DNA of 64,000 bases from Bradyrhizobium sp. SZCCHNS1050. GTDB taxonomy: Bacteria > Pseudomonadota > Alphaproteobacteria > Rhizobiales > Xanthobacteraceae. The notes below the pieces were generated by a model. The model searched no databases, had not been told where the DNA came from, and saw only the letters and a program-made list of their open reading frames with translations. Made by a program: the position numbers and the translations under genes. The number at the start of each line of letters is the position of its first letter. The first letter of the stretch is position 1. Shown here piece after piece: positions 1 through 8,833 of the stretch. Where the stretch lies: assembly GCF_032484785.1 (NCBI RefSeq), contig NZ_JAUETR010000001.1, positions 4,901,501 through 4,965,500 of the forward strand, in the 5' to 3' direction.

Positions 1-2
1 CG

Positions 3-1391
3 GATGCGACCGCGGTGATCGCGCGCGCGCATGCCGCGTTCTTGCAGTGGCGGCTCAAGCCGGCACCGAAGCGCGGCGAACTGGTGCGGCTGTTCGGCGA
101 GGAGCTGCGCGCCCACAAGGCCGCGCTCGGCCGCCTGGTCTCGATCGAGGCCGGCAAGATCGTCTCCGAGGGGCTCGGCGAGGTCCAGGAGATGATCGAC
201 ATCTGCGACTTCGCCGTCGGCCTGTCACGCCAGCTCTATGGCCTGACCATCGCCACCGAGCGCGCCGAGCACCGGATGATGGAGACCTGGCATCCCCTGG
301 GGGTCACCGGCGTGATCTCCGCCTTCAACTTCCCCGTGGCGGTGTGGGCCTGGAATGCAGCGCTGGCGCTGGTGTGCGGCAACAGCGTCGTCTGGAAGCC
401 GTCGGAGAAGACGCCGCTCACCGCGCTCGCGACCGACGCGCTGCTGGCGCGTGCGCTGCAGCGTTATCGCCGCGAGGGCGGCGAGGCGCCGGAGGGGCTC
501 GCCGGCCTGCTGCTCGGCGGCCGCGCGGTCGGCGAGATGCTGGTCGACGATGCCAGGGTGCCGCTGGTGTCGGCGACCGGATCGACCGCCATGGGGCGCG
601 TCGTCGGCGCCTGTCTTGCCGGCCGCTTTGCCCGCGCGATCCTCGAGCTCGGCGGCAACAATGCCGCGATCGTCACGCCCACCGCCGATCTCGATCTCAC
701 CCTGCGCGCCGTGGCGTTCGCGGCGATGGGCACCGCGGGCCAGCGCTGCACCAGCCTGCGCCGCCTGTTCGTGCATGCCGACGTCTACACCCAGCTCGTG
801 CCGCGGCTGAAGCAGGCCTACGCCTCGGTGGCGATCGGCAATCCGCTGGAGCAGGGCACCTTGATCGGCCCGCTGATCGATCGCGGCGCCTACGACGCCA
901 TGCAGGACGCGCTGAGCGCCGCGCGGGATCACGGCGGCCGCGTGTTCGGCGGCGAGCGCGTCGCGGTCGGCGGCTTTGCGGAGGCGTACTACGTGCGGCC
1001 GGCCCTGGTCGAGATCGAATCGCAATCCGGTCCGGTCGAGCGCGAGACGTTCGCGCCGATTCTCTACGTGATGCCGTATCGCGATCTCGATGCCGCGATC
1101 GAGCTGCACAATGCGGTGCCGCAGGGGCTGTCGTCGTCGATCTTCACCAATGATCTGCGCGAGGCCGAACTGTTCGTGTCGTCGCGCGGCTCCGATTGCG
1201 GCATCGCCAACGTCAATATCGGCCCCTCGGGCGCCGAGATCGGCGGCGCGTTCGGCGGCGAGAAGGAGACCGGCGGCGGCCGTGAGTCCGGCTCGGATTC
1301 ATGGAAGGCCTATATGCGCCGGGCCACCAACACCGTGAACTACGGCCGCAGCCTGCCGCTGGCGCAGGGCGTCAAGTTCGACCTCGGCTGA
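3..1391 (+). CDS. Aldehyde dehydrogenase, ALDH7-like (5' truncated by window edge)
   Basis: NAD-dependent oxidation of an aldehyde to its acid; the closest family by eye is ALDH7 (alpha-aminoadipate semialdehyde dehydrogenase, lysine catabolism). The reading frame is open to the left edge, and about 462 residues are visible of the usual ~500, so the start lies outside the window. The general base Glu in LELGGNN (codon 645-647) and the nucleophile Cys in GQRCTS (codon 747-749) are 34 residues apart, as in active ALDHs. The substrate-channel segment FNFPVAVWAWN and the phrase WKPSEKTPLTA resemble ALDH7 members. The substrate is inferred. It could also oxidise other semialdehydes, including glutarate semialdehyde, which would interest the nicotinate island downstream, but there is no operon link to that island. 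Confidence 0.9.
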   Translation, partial: DATAVIARAHAAFLQWRLKPAPKRGELVRLFGEELRAHKAALGRLVSIEAGKIVSEGLGEVQEMIDICDFAVGLSRQLYGLTIATERAEHRMMETWHPLGVTGVISAFNFPVAVWAWNAALALVCGNSVVWKPSEKTPLTALATDALLARALQRYRREGGEAPEGLAGLLLGGRAVGEMLVDDARVPLVSATGSTAMGRVVGACLAGRFARAILELGGNNAAIVTPTADLDLTLRAVAFAAMGTAGQRCTSLRRLFVHADVYTQLVPRLKQAYASVAIGNPLEQGTLIGPLIDRGAYDAMQDALSAARDHGGRVFGGERVAVGGFAEAYYVRPALVEIESQSGPVERETFAPILYVMPYRDLDAAIELHNAVPQGLSSSIFTNDLREAELFVSSRGSDCGIANVNIGPSGAEIGGAFGGEKETGGGRESGSDSWKAYMRRATNTVNYGRSLPLAQGVKFDLG

Positions 1392-1467
1392 TCGATGCGA
1401 TGGGGCTCTCTCATCGGCGGAACCGCTTCGCTGCGTCGTGCGTTGCGCGCTGATAAGGAGATGCACC

Positions 1468-1668
1468 ATGGCAACGAAGAAGAAAGCCTCGACCGCAAAG
1501 TCAGCGCGCGGACGCAACCAGGATCGCGCCCGCGTCGCGGGTGGACAGGACCACGAAGTCCGCTACGAAGCCAAGAAGAGCGGCCGCTCGGCGTCCGCGG
1601 TGAAGAAGGCGGTCAAGAAGGTCGGCAACAGCCGCAAGAAAGTCGAGCGCAAGCTGACGCGCCAGTGA
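1468..1668 (+). CDS. Small DUF3606-type basic protein
   Basis: A 66-aa, very basic, hydrophilic protein. The core (residues ~22-62: DRARVAGGQDHEVRYEAKK, then SASAVKKAVKKVGNSRKKVE) matches my memory of the DUF3606 consensus, in which a GxDxEVRYW-like strand is followed by a helix ending in VGNS. The start is set by an AAGGAG ribosome-binding site at 1455-1460, seven bases before the ATG; an in-frame upstream extension lacks one. No function is established for the family. The Lys-rich N-terminus suggests nucleic-acid or general polyanion contact, but that is inference. It runs tail to tail with the next gene, two bases apart. Confidence 0.75.
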   Translation: MATKKKASTAKSARGRNQDRARVAGGQDHEVRYEAKKSGRSASAVKKAVKKVGNSRKKVERKLTRQ

Positions 1669-1670
1669 CG

Positions 1671-1871
1671 TCAATGCTGCTTCGGCCGCTCCGGCGGCCG
1701 AAGCGATCCCCTCGCCCAGCGGAGCGCCTTGGGCGAGTGCAGCGGATCGGGCCCATCGCAGGTCGGACAAGCAAGCTCGCGGCGCCCGCCCTTGCCCTCG
1801 CGAACCGCGAGCGCACGGCCGCAGGTCGGGCATGGCTTGCGCAGCAGCCACGGGACCGGATGATTCGGCAT
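1671..1871 (-). CDS. Small zinc-ribbon-like protein, hypothetical
   Basis: A 66-aa protein carrying two CPTC knuckles (CPTCGRA at residues ~14-20 and CPTCDG at ~35-40) about 20 residues apart, the layout of a four-Cys zinc ribbon. The ATG at 1871 gives MPNHPVPWLL; an upstream in-frame extension would add unrelated sequence. I do not recognise a named family. Partner and role are unknown; zinc ribbons of this size often act in nucleic-acid or protein contacts. Convergent with the DUF3606 gene. Confidence 0.6.
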   Translation of the reverse strand: MPNHPVPWLLRKPCPTCGRALAVREGKGGRRELACPTCDGPDPLHSPKALRWARGSLRPPERPKQH

Positions 1872-1939
1872 GATTGCGTCTCCCGGTGGAGGCCTCAGGC
1901 TAGGGCATCTCGGGGTAGCTACGGAATCACTTATTTGAA

Positions 1940-2224
1940 TCACGGCGGATATTCCGGCTCTCCGTGCCGTGAACAATCAGGGCAGGTGTCGCCGGTCGCG
2001 GCCAGGACGGCCTCGATCGCCGCGAGCGCGTCCGAACTACACAAGCCGCGTGGCGGATCGTCGCGTGCGATGCGAAGCGCCCGCGCCAGCGCATGCGGGT
2101 CGCCGCGCTCGCGCATCCAGCCGTGCTGTTCGCATTCGACGATCGCGCCGGCCTCGCGCAGGGTGGCGACCGCCCAGCGCTCGAGACGCTGGCTCGCGGA
2201 ATGGTGTGTGACGGCAGTCTGCAT
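1940..2224 (-). CDS. Hypothetical protein, C-terminal CxxC motif
   Basis: A 94-aa protein from the ATG at 2224 (a longer start at 2254 would give 104 aa). It is mostly helical in character, with a central segment LARALRIARDDPPRGLC and a C-terminal CPDC pair. No signal peptide or membrane segment. I do not recognise the family. Codon bias looks like that of its neighbours, and the minus-strand frame reads more naturally than the competing plus-strand frame. Existence is moderately supported, function unknown. Confidence 0.45.
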   Translation of the reverse strand: MQTAVTHHSASQRLERWAVATLREAGAIVECEQHGWMRERGDPHALARALRIARDDPPRGLCSSDALAAIEAVLAATGDTCPDCSRHGEPEYPP

Positions 2225-2385
2225 CGGCCACGCTCTCCCGCCGGGAGAATCCATGAATCGGCGGGCGTATCCAGGCCCGTCCTGCAGGGCAGGGATTCCA
2301 AAATGGAGGGGCTGGCTTGCCGCGGATTATTCGGCGGCCCGGCTTGAGATCGCCGCGGCCTGGGGCCATCCTTGATGGAGTTTGA

Positions 2386-3030
2386 GTGAAACGGATGCAG
2401 ACAGGAATGCAGATCAGGGCCAACGAGGATTTGCTGCTCATCATCGATGTGCAGAACGATTTTTGTCCCGGCGGCGCGCTCGCCGTGGCCGACGGCGATG
2501 CCGTGGTGCCGGCGATCAACCGGCTGAGCGGGATGTTCGATCACGTCGTCCTGACCCAGGACTGGCACCCGGCGGGACACAGCTCGTTCGCCTCGAGCCA
2601 CCCCGGCAAGGCGCCGTTCGAGAGCGTCACGATGCCCTACGGGCCGCAGACCTTGTGGCCGGACCACTGCATCCAGGGCACGCCGGGCGCCGCCTTCCAT
2701 GCCGAGCTTGCGACCGACAAGGCGCAGCTCATCATCCGCAAGGGCTTTCGTGCCGCGATCGATTCCTACTCGGCGTTCTTCGAGAACGACAAGACCACGC
2801 CCACGGGCCTCGCCGGCTATCTGCGCGAGCGCGGCCTGAAGCGGGTTTTCCTGGTCGGTCTCGCCACCGATTTCTGCGTGCACTATTCGGCGGTCGATGC
2901 GCGGCGGCTCGGCTTCGCGGCCATCGTCATCGACAACGCCTGCCGCGGCATCGACCTCGGCGGCTCGATGGCGGCGGCCAAGGCGCAGGGCGCGGAGGCC
3001 GGGGTCGAGCGGATCGCCGAGCTGGCGTAG
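2386..3030 (+). CDS. pncA: Nicotinamidase (isochorismatase-like hydrolase)
   Basis: Hydrolyses nicotinamide to nicotinate and ammonia in NAD salvage (Preiss-Handler route). The catalytic triad of the family is visible: Asp in LIIDVQNDF near the N-terminus, the Lys region in the middle, and the nucleophile Cys in ATDFCVHYSA near residue 165. The metal-ligand segment DWHPAGHSSF (family D-x-H...H) is intact. Length (~214 aa) is normal. The GTG at 2386 has GGAG at 2377-2380 with five-base spacing; ATGs at 2395 and 2407 are alternatives. It is transcribed alone. Its product, nicotinate, is the presumed substrate of the nicAB/hnr/ena island about 8 kb downstream, a suggestive but unproven link. Confidence 0.92.
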   Translation: MKRMQTGMQIRANEDLLLIIDVQNDFCPGGALAVADGDAVVPAINRLSGMFDHVVLTQDWHPAGHSSFASSHPGKAPFESVTMPYGPQTLWPDHCIQGTPGAAFHAELATDKAQLIIRKGFRAAIDSYSAFFENDKTTPTGLAGYLRERGLKRVFLVGLATDFCVHYSAVDARRLGFAAIVIDNACRGIDLGGSMAAAKAQGAEAGVERIAELA

Positions 3031-3040
3031 CGACGATGGA

Positions 3041-4594
3041 CTACGCCGCCGCGCCGATGGTCGGCTCGGCGATGGCGCCGGCGACGCGGACGCGGACGCG
3101 CAGCGCGTTGCCGGGGAGGTAGGCGATCGGCATGTCCTCGACATCGACCGTCTTGAGCGTGTCGCGGTCGGCGCCGGCCTGCATCGCGCGCTCCTCGGCG
3201 ATGGCCCGCGCCGCCGCGATGGCCTCGTCGCGGGTCAGGTCGCGGAAGACCTGGTCGGCCTCGCCGGAGACCTGGGCGATGGCGGCGCCGACCGCATTGG
3301 CGCAGTCGCCATGGTCGACGCGCACGATGGTGGAGATGCCGGCAAGGCGCTCCGGCACCAGGAAGGCGCCGCCGCCGACCGCGAGCAGCGGCACGTCGCC
3401 GGCCTCGGTCTTCATGCGGTCGATGTCGCCCTCGAGCTTGCGGTGGGCGTCGGCGAGCGCGGCGTCGATCAGGCTTTTCGGCAGATGCGCGACGCGCGAT
3501 CTGTCGCCGATGTCGATCAGCCCCACCGCGACCGCGATGTCGGTCGCGGTCAGGCGGTCGCCGCCAAACACCAGCGCGTCGGATGTCAGCCGGTATCCGA
3601 CGCTGAGCGGGCCGACGCGGACCGGATCCTGCTCGACATGGCTGCCGCCGCCGAGCCCGATCGAGAGCAAATCGGGCATGCGGAACAGGGTGCGGACGCC
3701 ACCGACCTCGACGACGGTGTTGGCCTCGCGCGGAAAGCCGTGGCGCAACTGGCCGATGTCGCTGGTGGTGCCGCCGACGTCGACGACCATGGCGTCGTCG
3801 AGGCCGGAGAGATACGCGGCGCCGCGCATCGAGTTGGTGGCGCCGGAGGCGAAGCTCATGACCGGGAAGGCGGTCGCGATCTCCGCCTGCATCACGGTGC
3901 CGTCGTTCTGCGTCAGGAACAGCGGCGCATCGATGCCGGACTCCGCGATCGCCTTGCGGAAGGCGGCGACCGTCGTGACCGCGAGGTCGTGGAGCGCGGC
4001 ATTGAGCAGGGCGGCGTTCTCGCGCTCCAGCAGTCCGATGCGGCCGAGGTCGTGCGAGAGCGTGACGGCCACATCAGGGCAGATCTCGGCGAGGATTTCC
4101 CGCGCCGCGATCTCACAGCTCGGGTCGAGCGGCGAGAACGACGAGGCGACCGCGACCGCGCGCAGGCCCTTGGCCTTGATCGCGCGCGCGGCGGCTTTCA
4201 GGCCGCCGATGTCGAGCGGCATGAATGGGCGGCCATCATAATCGTGGCCGCCCTCGAGCATGAACGTCTCGCCGCTGACCAGCGCGGCGAGATCGCCCGG
4301 CCAGTCGCAGAACGGCGGCAGCGAGGCGGAGGCGGGCATGCCGATGCGGATGGCGCCGATCTTCTGCAGGTGCCGCCGCTGCACCACCGCATTGATGAAA
4401 TGCGTGGTGCCGATCACGACCGCGTCGACCGGCGCGGCCGCCGCGGGATTTTCTCGCAGCGCCTTCAGCGCCGCGAGGATGCCGGAGGTGACGTCGGCGG
4501 TGGTCGCAGCCTTGACGGAGTGGACGACATGGTCGTCGGCAATCAGGACGGCGTCGGTGTTGGTGCCACCGACGTCAATGCCAATCCGCTTCAT
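3041..4594 (-). CDS. Hydantoinase/oxoprolinase family protein (HyuA-like, short form)
   Basis: A 517-aa member of the HyuA/5-oxoprolinase superfamily, whose members open cyclic amides such as hydantoins or 5-oxoproline using ATP, or act as acyl-modifying relatives. The N-terminal actin-like nucleotide site GIDVGGTNTD (residues 4-13) and a second DVGGTTSDIG loop near residue 270 are present. It is shorter than classical HyuA (~690 aa), and no HyuB partner is nearby. The ATG lies two bases after the stop of the DUF917 gene, so the two are translationally linked. DUF917 plus short HyuA is a recurrent pair. The substrate is unknown; the upstream importer suggests an external cyclic amide or imide. 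Confidence 0.85.
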   Translation of the reverse strand: MKRIGIDVGGTNTDAVLIADDHVVHSVKAATTADVTSGILAALKALRENPAAAAPVDAVVIGTTHFINAVVQRRHLQKIGAIRIGMPASASLPPFCDWPGDLAALVSGETFMLEGGHDYDGRPFMPLDIGGLKAAARAIKAKGLRAVAVASSFSPLDPSCEIAAREILAEICPDVAVTLSHDLGRIGLLERENAALLNAALHDLAVTTVAAFRKAIAESGIDAPLFLTQNDGTVMQAEIATAFPVMSFASGATNSMRGAAYLSGLDDAMVVDVGGTTSDIGQLRHGFPREANTVVEVGGVRTLFRMPDLLSIGLGGGSHVEQDPVRVGPLSVGYRLTSDALVFGGDRLTATDIAVAVGLIDIGDRSRVAHLPKSLIDAALADAHRKLEGDIDRMKTEAGDVPLLAVGGGAFLVPERLAGISTIVRVDHGDCANAVGAAIAQVSGEADQVFRDLTRDEAIAAARAIAEERAMQAGADRDTLKTVDVEDMPIAYLPGNALRVRVRVAGAIAEPTIGAAA

Positions 4595-4596
4595 TC

Positions 4597-5700
4597 TCAG
4601 GGAGCTCCAGGGGTCGCAAACAGCGACCGGAAATCGAGGTCGTAACCGAAGGCGCGGGGGCCGACGAATTCGAGCCCGCGCGGGCTGGTCAATACGGCGG
4701 GCGCGGGCAGCGCGATCACGGTGACGCGCTGGCCGTAGCGCGCCGTCTCGGTGCCGATGCCGTGGCCGTTGACGCTGTCGAGCACGCAGATCAGGTCTGG
4801 CGACATCGCGATGGCTTCGCCATCGCGCCAAGCCACGATCCATTCGTTCTGGAACGACAGCTTGAGCCGGGTGCCGCGATCGTCGTCGCTGCCCTCCACG
4901 ACGGCGCTGCCGCGCAGAAAGCCCTCGGTGGTGCGGCGCTCGACGTCGACGATCTTGCCGCTGAACAGCCGCTGGCCGCCCTCGCAATCGAGGATCGCCG
5001 CGATCGGATCCTGGTGGCTCCGGTTCGCTGCCTCGACCGCACGGCCGATCGCGATCGCCTTGGTGGTCGTGAAATGGATGCCCCAGTCCTTGACCTCGCG
5101 GCCCGTGCGCGGCGCCTTGCTGGTCGAGGCGATCGAGCCCATCTCGACGCAGATCTTGCGGCTGGCGCGCTCCATCCACTTCCAGCTCGGCACCTTGGTC
5201 ACGACGGCCTCGATGCCGCGCGGATCGTAGAGCGTGCAGGGATAGGGCTTGAGGTCGCCGATCGCGACCGACGTCATCTGTGCCTCGGGAAAGGCACGGC
5301 CCATGCAGTCGGCGTCGACCACGGGGATGTTCAGATGCGCCGCCGCCATCAGCGCCTGCATGCCGTTGCCGCCGCCGATCTCGACCGACATCACGGCGCG
5401 AAATGTGATGCCGTTGATCTCCTCCTGCATGCGCACCGCACGCGCGATGCTGCGGCTGTCGGCCAGCCGTTCCTGCCCGACCAAGGGGGCGCCCATGTTG
5501 GAGACCACCGCGACCCAGTCGTCGTCGGCGAGGTCGAGCGGCGATATCATCTGCGCGCGATGCCCCTCCGCATAGAGCCGGCGCAGGTTGAGCAGGCCGA
5601 GATAGGGACTGCCGCCGCCGCCGGTGCCGAGGATCCAGGCGCCGACCGCGAGCGCCTCGATGTCGTCGAGGCTGATCGTCTTCATGCCGGCTGCGCTCAC
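4597..5700 (-). CDS. DUF917 family protein
   Basis: A protein of ~367 aa with the N-terminal glycine-rich GTGGGGSPY motif (residues ~22-30) diagnostic for DUF917. As far as I recall, part of this Pfam family has been renamed after an S-methyl-thiohydantoin desulfurase, which would fit action on a hydantoin-like ring, but I cannot verify that. The GTG start at 5700 has a GAAGAG element upstream; an ATG at 5685 (MKTISLDDIEAL) is an equally good candidate. It is followed two bases later by the HyuA-like gene and preceded by the importer genes, in one IclR-led operon. Function in this organism is inferred only from that setting. Confidence 0.85.
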   Translation of the reverse strand: MSAAGMKTISLDDIEALAVGAWILGTGGGGSPYLGLLNLRRLYAEGHRAQMISPLDLADDDWVAVVSNMGAPLVGQERLADSRSIARAVRMQEEINGITFRAVMSVEIGGGNGMQALMAAAHLNIPVVDADCMGRAFPEAQMTSVAIGDLKPYPCTLYDPRGIEAVVTKVPSWKWMERASRKICVEMGSIASTSKAPRTGREVKDWGIHFTTTKAIAIGRAVEAANRSHQDPIAAILDCEGGQRLFSGKIVDVERRTTEGFLRGSAVVEGSDDDRGTRLKLSFQNEWIVAWRDGEAIAMSPDLICVLDSVNGHGIGTETARYGQRVTVIALPAPAVLTSPRGLEFVGPRAFGYDLDFRSLFATPGAP

Positions 5701-5778
5701 GGCACAAGCTCTTCGACGTCGCTCTGTGACTGCGGCGCACGGTACTGCTGCGGGAATAGGAATATAACGCTCACAATA

Positions 5779-6867
5779 TCAATCCTCGAGGATGACGAGA
5801 TCGGCCGGACGCCAGTCGAGCGTGACCGTTTGACCCGGCGCATGGAGAGGACCAGCTCCGGAATTCGGCTGTTGCGCCAGCACGTGCTGTCCGCTCTCCA
5901 GGGCGATGCGGTACAGCACCGCGCCGCCGAGGAAATTGGTGCTCTCGACGGTGCCGCGCGCGGACATGCCTGTCCGCTTGGCATCGGCCACCTCGGCTGG
6001 CGATACCGAGATCTTCTCCGGCCGCAGCGCGACCGACAGAACCTCGGCCTCGGCTGCTGCAACTGTGTCCGCCAGGGACAGTACCAGACCGTTGCCGACG
6101 GCTATCCCGACGCCCTTGTCCAAGGTCACGCGCTGACCACGAAAAATGTTGGTGTCGCCGATGAAATCGGCAACGAAACGCGTCCGCGGCTGATCGTAGA
6201 TCTCGAGCGGGGTGCCGATCTGCTCGACGCGGCCGGCGTTCATGACCGCGATGCGGTCCGACATGGCCAGCGCCTCCTCCTGGTCGTGGGTGACGAACAC
6301 GAGGGTGAGGCCAAGCGTCTTCTGCAGCCGCTTGAGTTCGAACTGCATCTGCTGGCGCAATTTCTTGTCGAGCGCGCCGAGCGGCTCGTCGCAGAGCAGC
6401 ACGCGGGGCGAGATGACGATGGCGCGGGCGAGCGCGACGCGCTGCTGCTGGCCGCCGGACAGTTGCGCCGGCCTGCGGTTCTCCAGGCCTCCGAGTTCAA
6501 CCATCGCCAGCGCTGCCTTCACCTTCGCGGCAATCGTCGCCTTGTCGATCTTGCGCATGCGCAGGCCGAAGGCGACGTTCTCGGCCACGGTCCGGTGCGG
6601 GAACAGGGCGTAGTTCTGGAACACCATCGCCATGTCGCGCTTGTGCGCCGGCACGTGGGTGATGTCGGCGCCGTCGAGGCGGATCTCGCCGGCGCTTGGG
6701 CTGTCGAAGCCGGCGATCATGCGCAGGGTGGTGGTCTTGCCGCAGCCGGACGGGCCGAGCAGCGAAAAGAACTCGCCAGGCCTGATGTTCACGGCAACCG
6801 CGTCGACTGCGCGTACGCCGCCGTCATAGATCTTGCTGACCGCGGCGATCTCGATGGCAGCGCTCAT
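5779..6867 (-). CDS. ABC transporter ATP-binding protein, PotA-like
   Basis: A 362-aa ATPase of the spermidine/putrescine (PotA/CysA) class that powers import of the operon's substrate. Walker [10 protein letters not shown] (residues ~38-46), Q-loop FQNYALFP, signature LSGGQQQR (~136-143), Walker B VLLCDEP (~156-162) and the H-loop VTHDQEEA are all intact; the C-terminal ~110 residues are a TOBE-type regulatory domain. The ATG at 6867 overlaps the stop of the binding-protein gene by four bases (ATGA), which favours it over an in-frame upstream start. Polyamine itself is not implied, since this class also carries opines, iron and heterocycles. Confidence 0.93.
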   Translation of the reverse strand: MSAAIEIAAVSKIYDGGVRAVDAVAVNIRPGEFFSLLGPSGCGKTTTLRMIAGFDSPSAGEIRLDGADITHVPAHKRDMAMVFQNYALFPHRTVAENVAFGLRMRKIDKATIAAKVKAALAMVELGGLENRRPAQLSGGQQQRVALARAIVISPRVLLCDEPLGALDKKLRQQMQFELKRLQKTLGLTLVFVTHDQEEALAMSDRIAVMNAGRVEQIGTPLEIYDQPRTRFVADFIGDTNIFRGQRVTLDKGVGIAVGNGLVLSLADTVAAAEAEVLSVALRPEKISVSPAEVADAKRTGMSARGTVESTNFLGGAVLYRIALESGQHVLAQQPNSGAGPLHAPGQTVTLDWRPADLVILED

Positions 6868-7928
6868 GCGCGGAATATCCGGTTGACCCGGCTGTCGATC
6901 TCGTCCTTCCGTGCGTTGTACCACTTCCAGTCGACCTGGATCAGCTTGCCGACCTTCTCCGGCGTCGTCAGCAGCTTGGCGTCATACTTGGAGTCGAGCT
7001 TGACCTTCTTGTTGGCCGGCGAATACCAGACGGTCTCAGCGAGGCGCTTTTGAACCTCGGGGCGCAGCATGTAGTTGATATAGGCGTTGGCGAGATCCTT
7101 CACCTTGCTGCCAGGCGTGATGCTCAGCACTTGCTCGAGCGACAGCACGCCCTCGTTTGGCGTGACGAAGTCGACCGGCTGGTTCTGGCCGTCGTAACGA
7201 TAGATGCCGGAATCATGCAGGATGCCGAGGCCGACCTCACCGGACAGGATCAGCTTCTCCATCGCGCCGGTGAAGTCGACCAGCTTGATCGGCTTCAGCT
7301 TCTCCAGCGCTGCATAGGCGGCGTCGAGGTCGGTCTGGCCCTTGCCATACAGGGCGCCGCACATCATCACGAACGCCTGTCCAAGGCTATTGGCAGGGAT
7401 CACATAGCCGCCGCGCGCGCCGTTGAATTTCGCATCCCAGTAGTCTTTCCACGACGTGACGCTCCCATAGCCCTTGTCGGTGCGCATGCCGAGCCCGATG
7501 GCGCTGGTGAAGATGCAGACGCCGACGATCTTGTCGCTGACGGCGTAAGGGTAGACGTCGGCAATGTTCGGAACCAGCTTGGGGTCGACCTTGGGCTCGA
7601 CGAGACCCATCTCCACGGCCGCCCACTGCTCGTTGGAGTTGGTGTGCAGCACGTCGTAGATGGGAGCCGAGCGCGAACTCGCCTGCAGCTTCGGCAGGAA
7701 TGGCAGCGCGGTGTCGGTCTTGAGCTTGCACTTGAACTCGCTTTCGAAGGCCGGGCCGATCTCGGCCTTCATCACGTCACCCCATTTGCCGCCCCAGCCG
7801 GTGACGTTGAGAACGGGCTCGTCCGCACGCGCGACAAAGGGAGCAGCGACAACGCCGGCGCCGAGCGACGCAGCCGCGGTCAGCAGGCGGCGGCGGCTCA
7901 GGGGAAAACGACGCGATGAGGCGGTCAT
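6864..7928 (-). CDS. ABC transporter substrate-binding protein, PotD-like, Tat signal
   Basis: A 354-aa periplasmic binding protein of the extracellular solute-binding family 1/PotD type. The N-terminus has [13 protein letters not shown] followed by a hydrophobic stretch and ARADE, a twin-arginine signal with cleavage near residue 36. The mature part begins [14 protein letters not shown], typical of spermidine/putrescine-like binders. It lies between the permease genes and the ATPase gene, overlapping the latter by four bases. The ligand cannot be read from sequence; the downstream DUF917/HyuA pair suggests a cyclic amide. Confidence 0.92.
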   Translation of the reverse strand: MTASSRRFPLSRRRLLTAAASLGAGVVAAPFVARADEPVLNVTGWGGKWGDVMKAEIGPAFESEFKCKLKTDTALPFLPKLQASSRSAPIYDVLHTNSNEQWAAVEMGLVEPKVDPKLVPNIADVYPYAVSDKIVGVCIFTSAIGLGMRTDKGYGSVTSWKDYWDAKFNGARGGYVIPANSLGQAFVMMCGALYGKGQTDLDAAYAALEKLKPIKLVDFTGAMEKLILSGEVGLGILHDSGIYRYDGQNQPVDFVTPNEGVLSLEQVLSITPGSKVKDLANAYINYMLRPEVQKRLAETVWYSPANKKVKLDSKYDAKLLTTPEKVGKLIQVDWKWYNARKDEIDSRVNRIFRA

Positions 7929-7942
7929 GTCCGGGATCTCCC

Positions 7943-8833
7943 TTAGAGTTTGACGTAGGAGCGAAGACCTACGGTGCGGTCGAGCGCGATGACGACGATG
8001 AAGGCGAGCAGGATCGAGACCACCGAGGCCGCGCCGATGGTGCCGTCGAGATCGAACTTCAGATAGTTGAACAGCGTGATCGGCAAGGTCTCGCTGCCCG
8101 GCGCGACCAGGAACAGCGACACCGGAAACTGGTCGAACGAGACGATGAAAGCAAAGATCGCGCCTGCCAGAACGCCGGGCTTCACCAGCGGCAGCGTGAT
8201 CTCGAAGAAGGTCCGGGTGGGGCTGGCGCCGAGATTCTGCGCGGCTTCCTCCAACCTGACATCGAAATTGTGCAGCACGGCGAGCGTGGTCCGCACCACG
8301 TAGGGAATCGTCACCAGCGTGTGACCAGCCACCAGCCCCCACACCGGGCGTCCGACGTCGAGCAGTACGTAGGACTGGAACAGCGCAAGACCGGTCAGGA
8401 TCGCCGGCAGCATGAGCGGCGACAGCATGGTCGCCACGATCAGCCGGGAGCCTGGCAGGTTGCCGCGGGCGATCGCCAGCGCGGCCGAGGCGCCCAGCAC
8501 GGTGGCCGCGACCGTGGTCATGGCCGCGACTTCGATGCTGAACAGCAGCGCGTGCATGAAGTCGCCCGAGGCGAAGAATTTCTCGAACCAGCGAAAGGAG
8601 ATGCCGACTGGTGGAAACTGGATGAAAGGCGTCGGGTTGAGCGCGAACACGATCACGATCGCAATCGGCGCCAGCAGGAAGACGAGGATGGCGGTGTTGG
8701 CGGCGAGATAGAGCCTGCGGCCCCACCGGAGCGGCCGCGCCTTGCTGCGAAGGGCAGGTGTGGCCGCCAGACCGATTGGCGCAGCGAGCGGCGGCCGCGA
8801 TCCCGGAGCAAGGCTCGTCATCTGCGCCCTCAT
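7943..8833 (-). CDS. ABC transporter permease, PotC-like
   Basis: A 296-aa inner-membrane permease with about six hydrophobic segments (first at AANTAILVFLLAPIAIVIVF) and the cytoplasmic coupling loop EEAAQNLGASPTRTFFEITLP (the EAA motif) near residues 200-220. It forms the translocation path with the PotB-like subunit. The ATG at 8833 overlaps the upstream stop by four bases; an internal ATG at 8821 is possible. The first ~45 residues form a Pro/Ala-rich cytoplasmic tail longer than usual for PotC. Confidence 0.92.
   Translation of the reverse strand: MRAQMTSLAPGSRPPLAAPIGLAATPALRSKARPLRWGRRLYLAANTAILVFLLAPIAIVIVFALNPTPFIQFPPVGISFRWFEKFFASGDFMHALLFSIEVAAMTTVAATVLGASAALAIARGNLPGSRLIVATMLSPLMLPAILTGLALFQSYVLLDVGRPVWGLVAGHTLVTIPYVVRTTLAVLHNFDVRLEEAAQNLGASPTRTFFEITLPLVKPGVLAGAIFAFIVSFDQFPVSLFLVAPGSETLPITLFNYLKFDLDGTIGAASVVSILLAFIVVIALDRTVGLRSYVKL

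Noticed and set aside
2897..4645. A 582-codon plus-strand frame overlapping pncA and the HyuA-like gene
   Set aside because: Composition is typical of an antisense shadow, and it would overlap two well-supported genes.
4762..7053. A 763-codon plus-strand open frame
   Set aside because: Opposite to DUF917, the ABC ATPase and the binding protein, whose motifs are intact. High GC makes long antisense frames common here.
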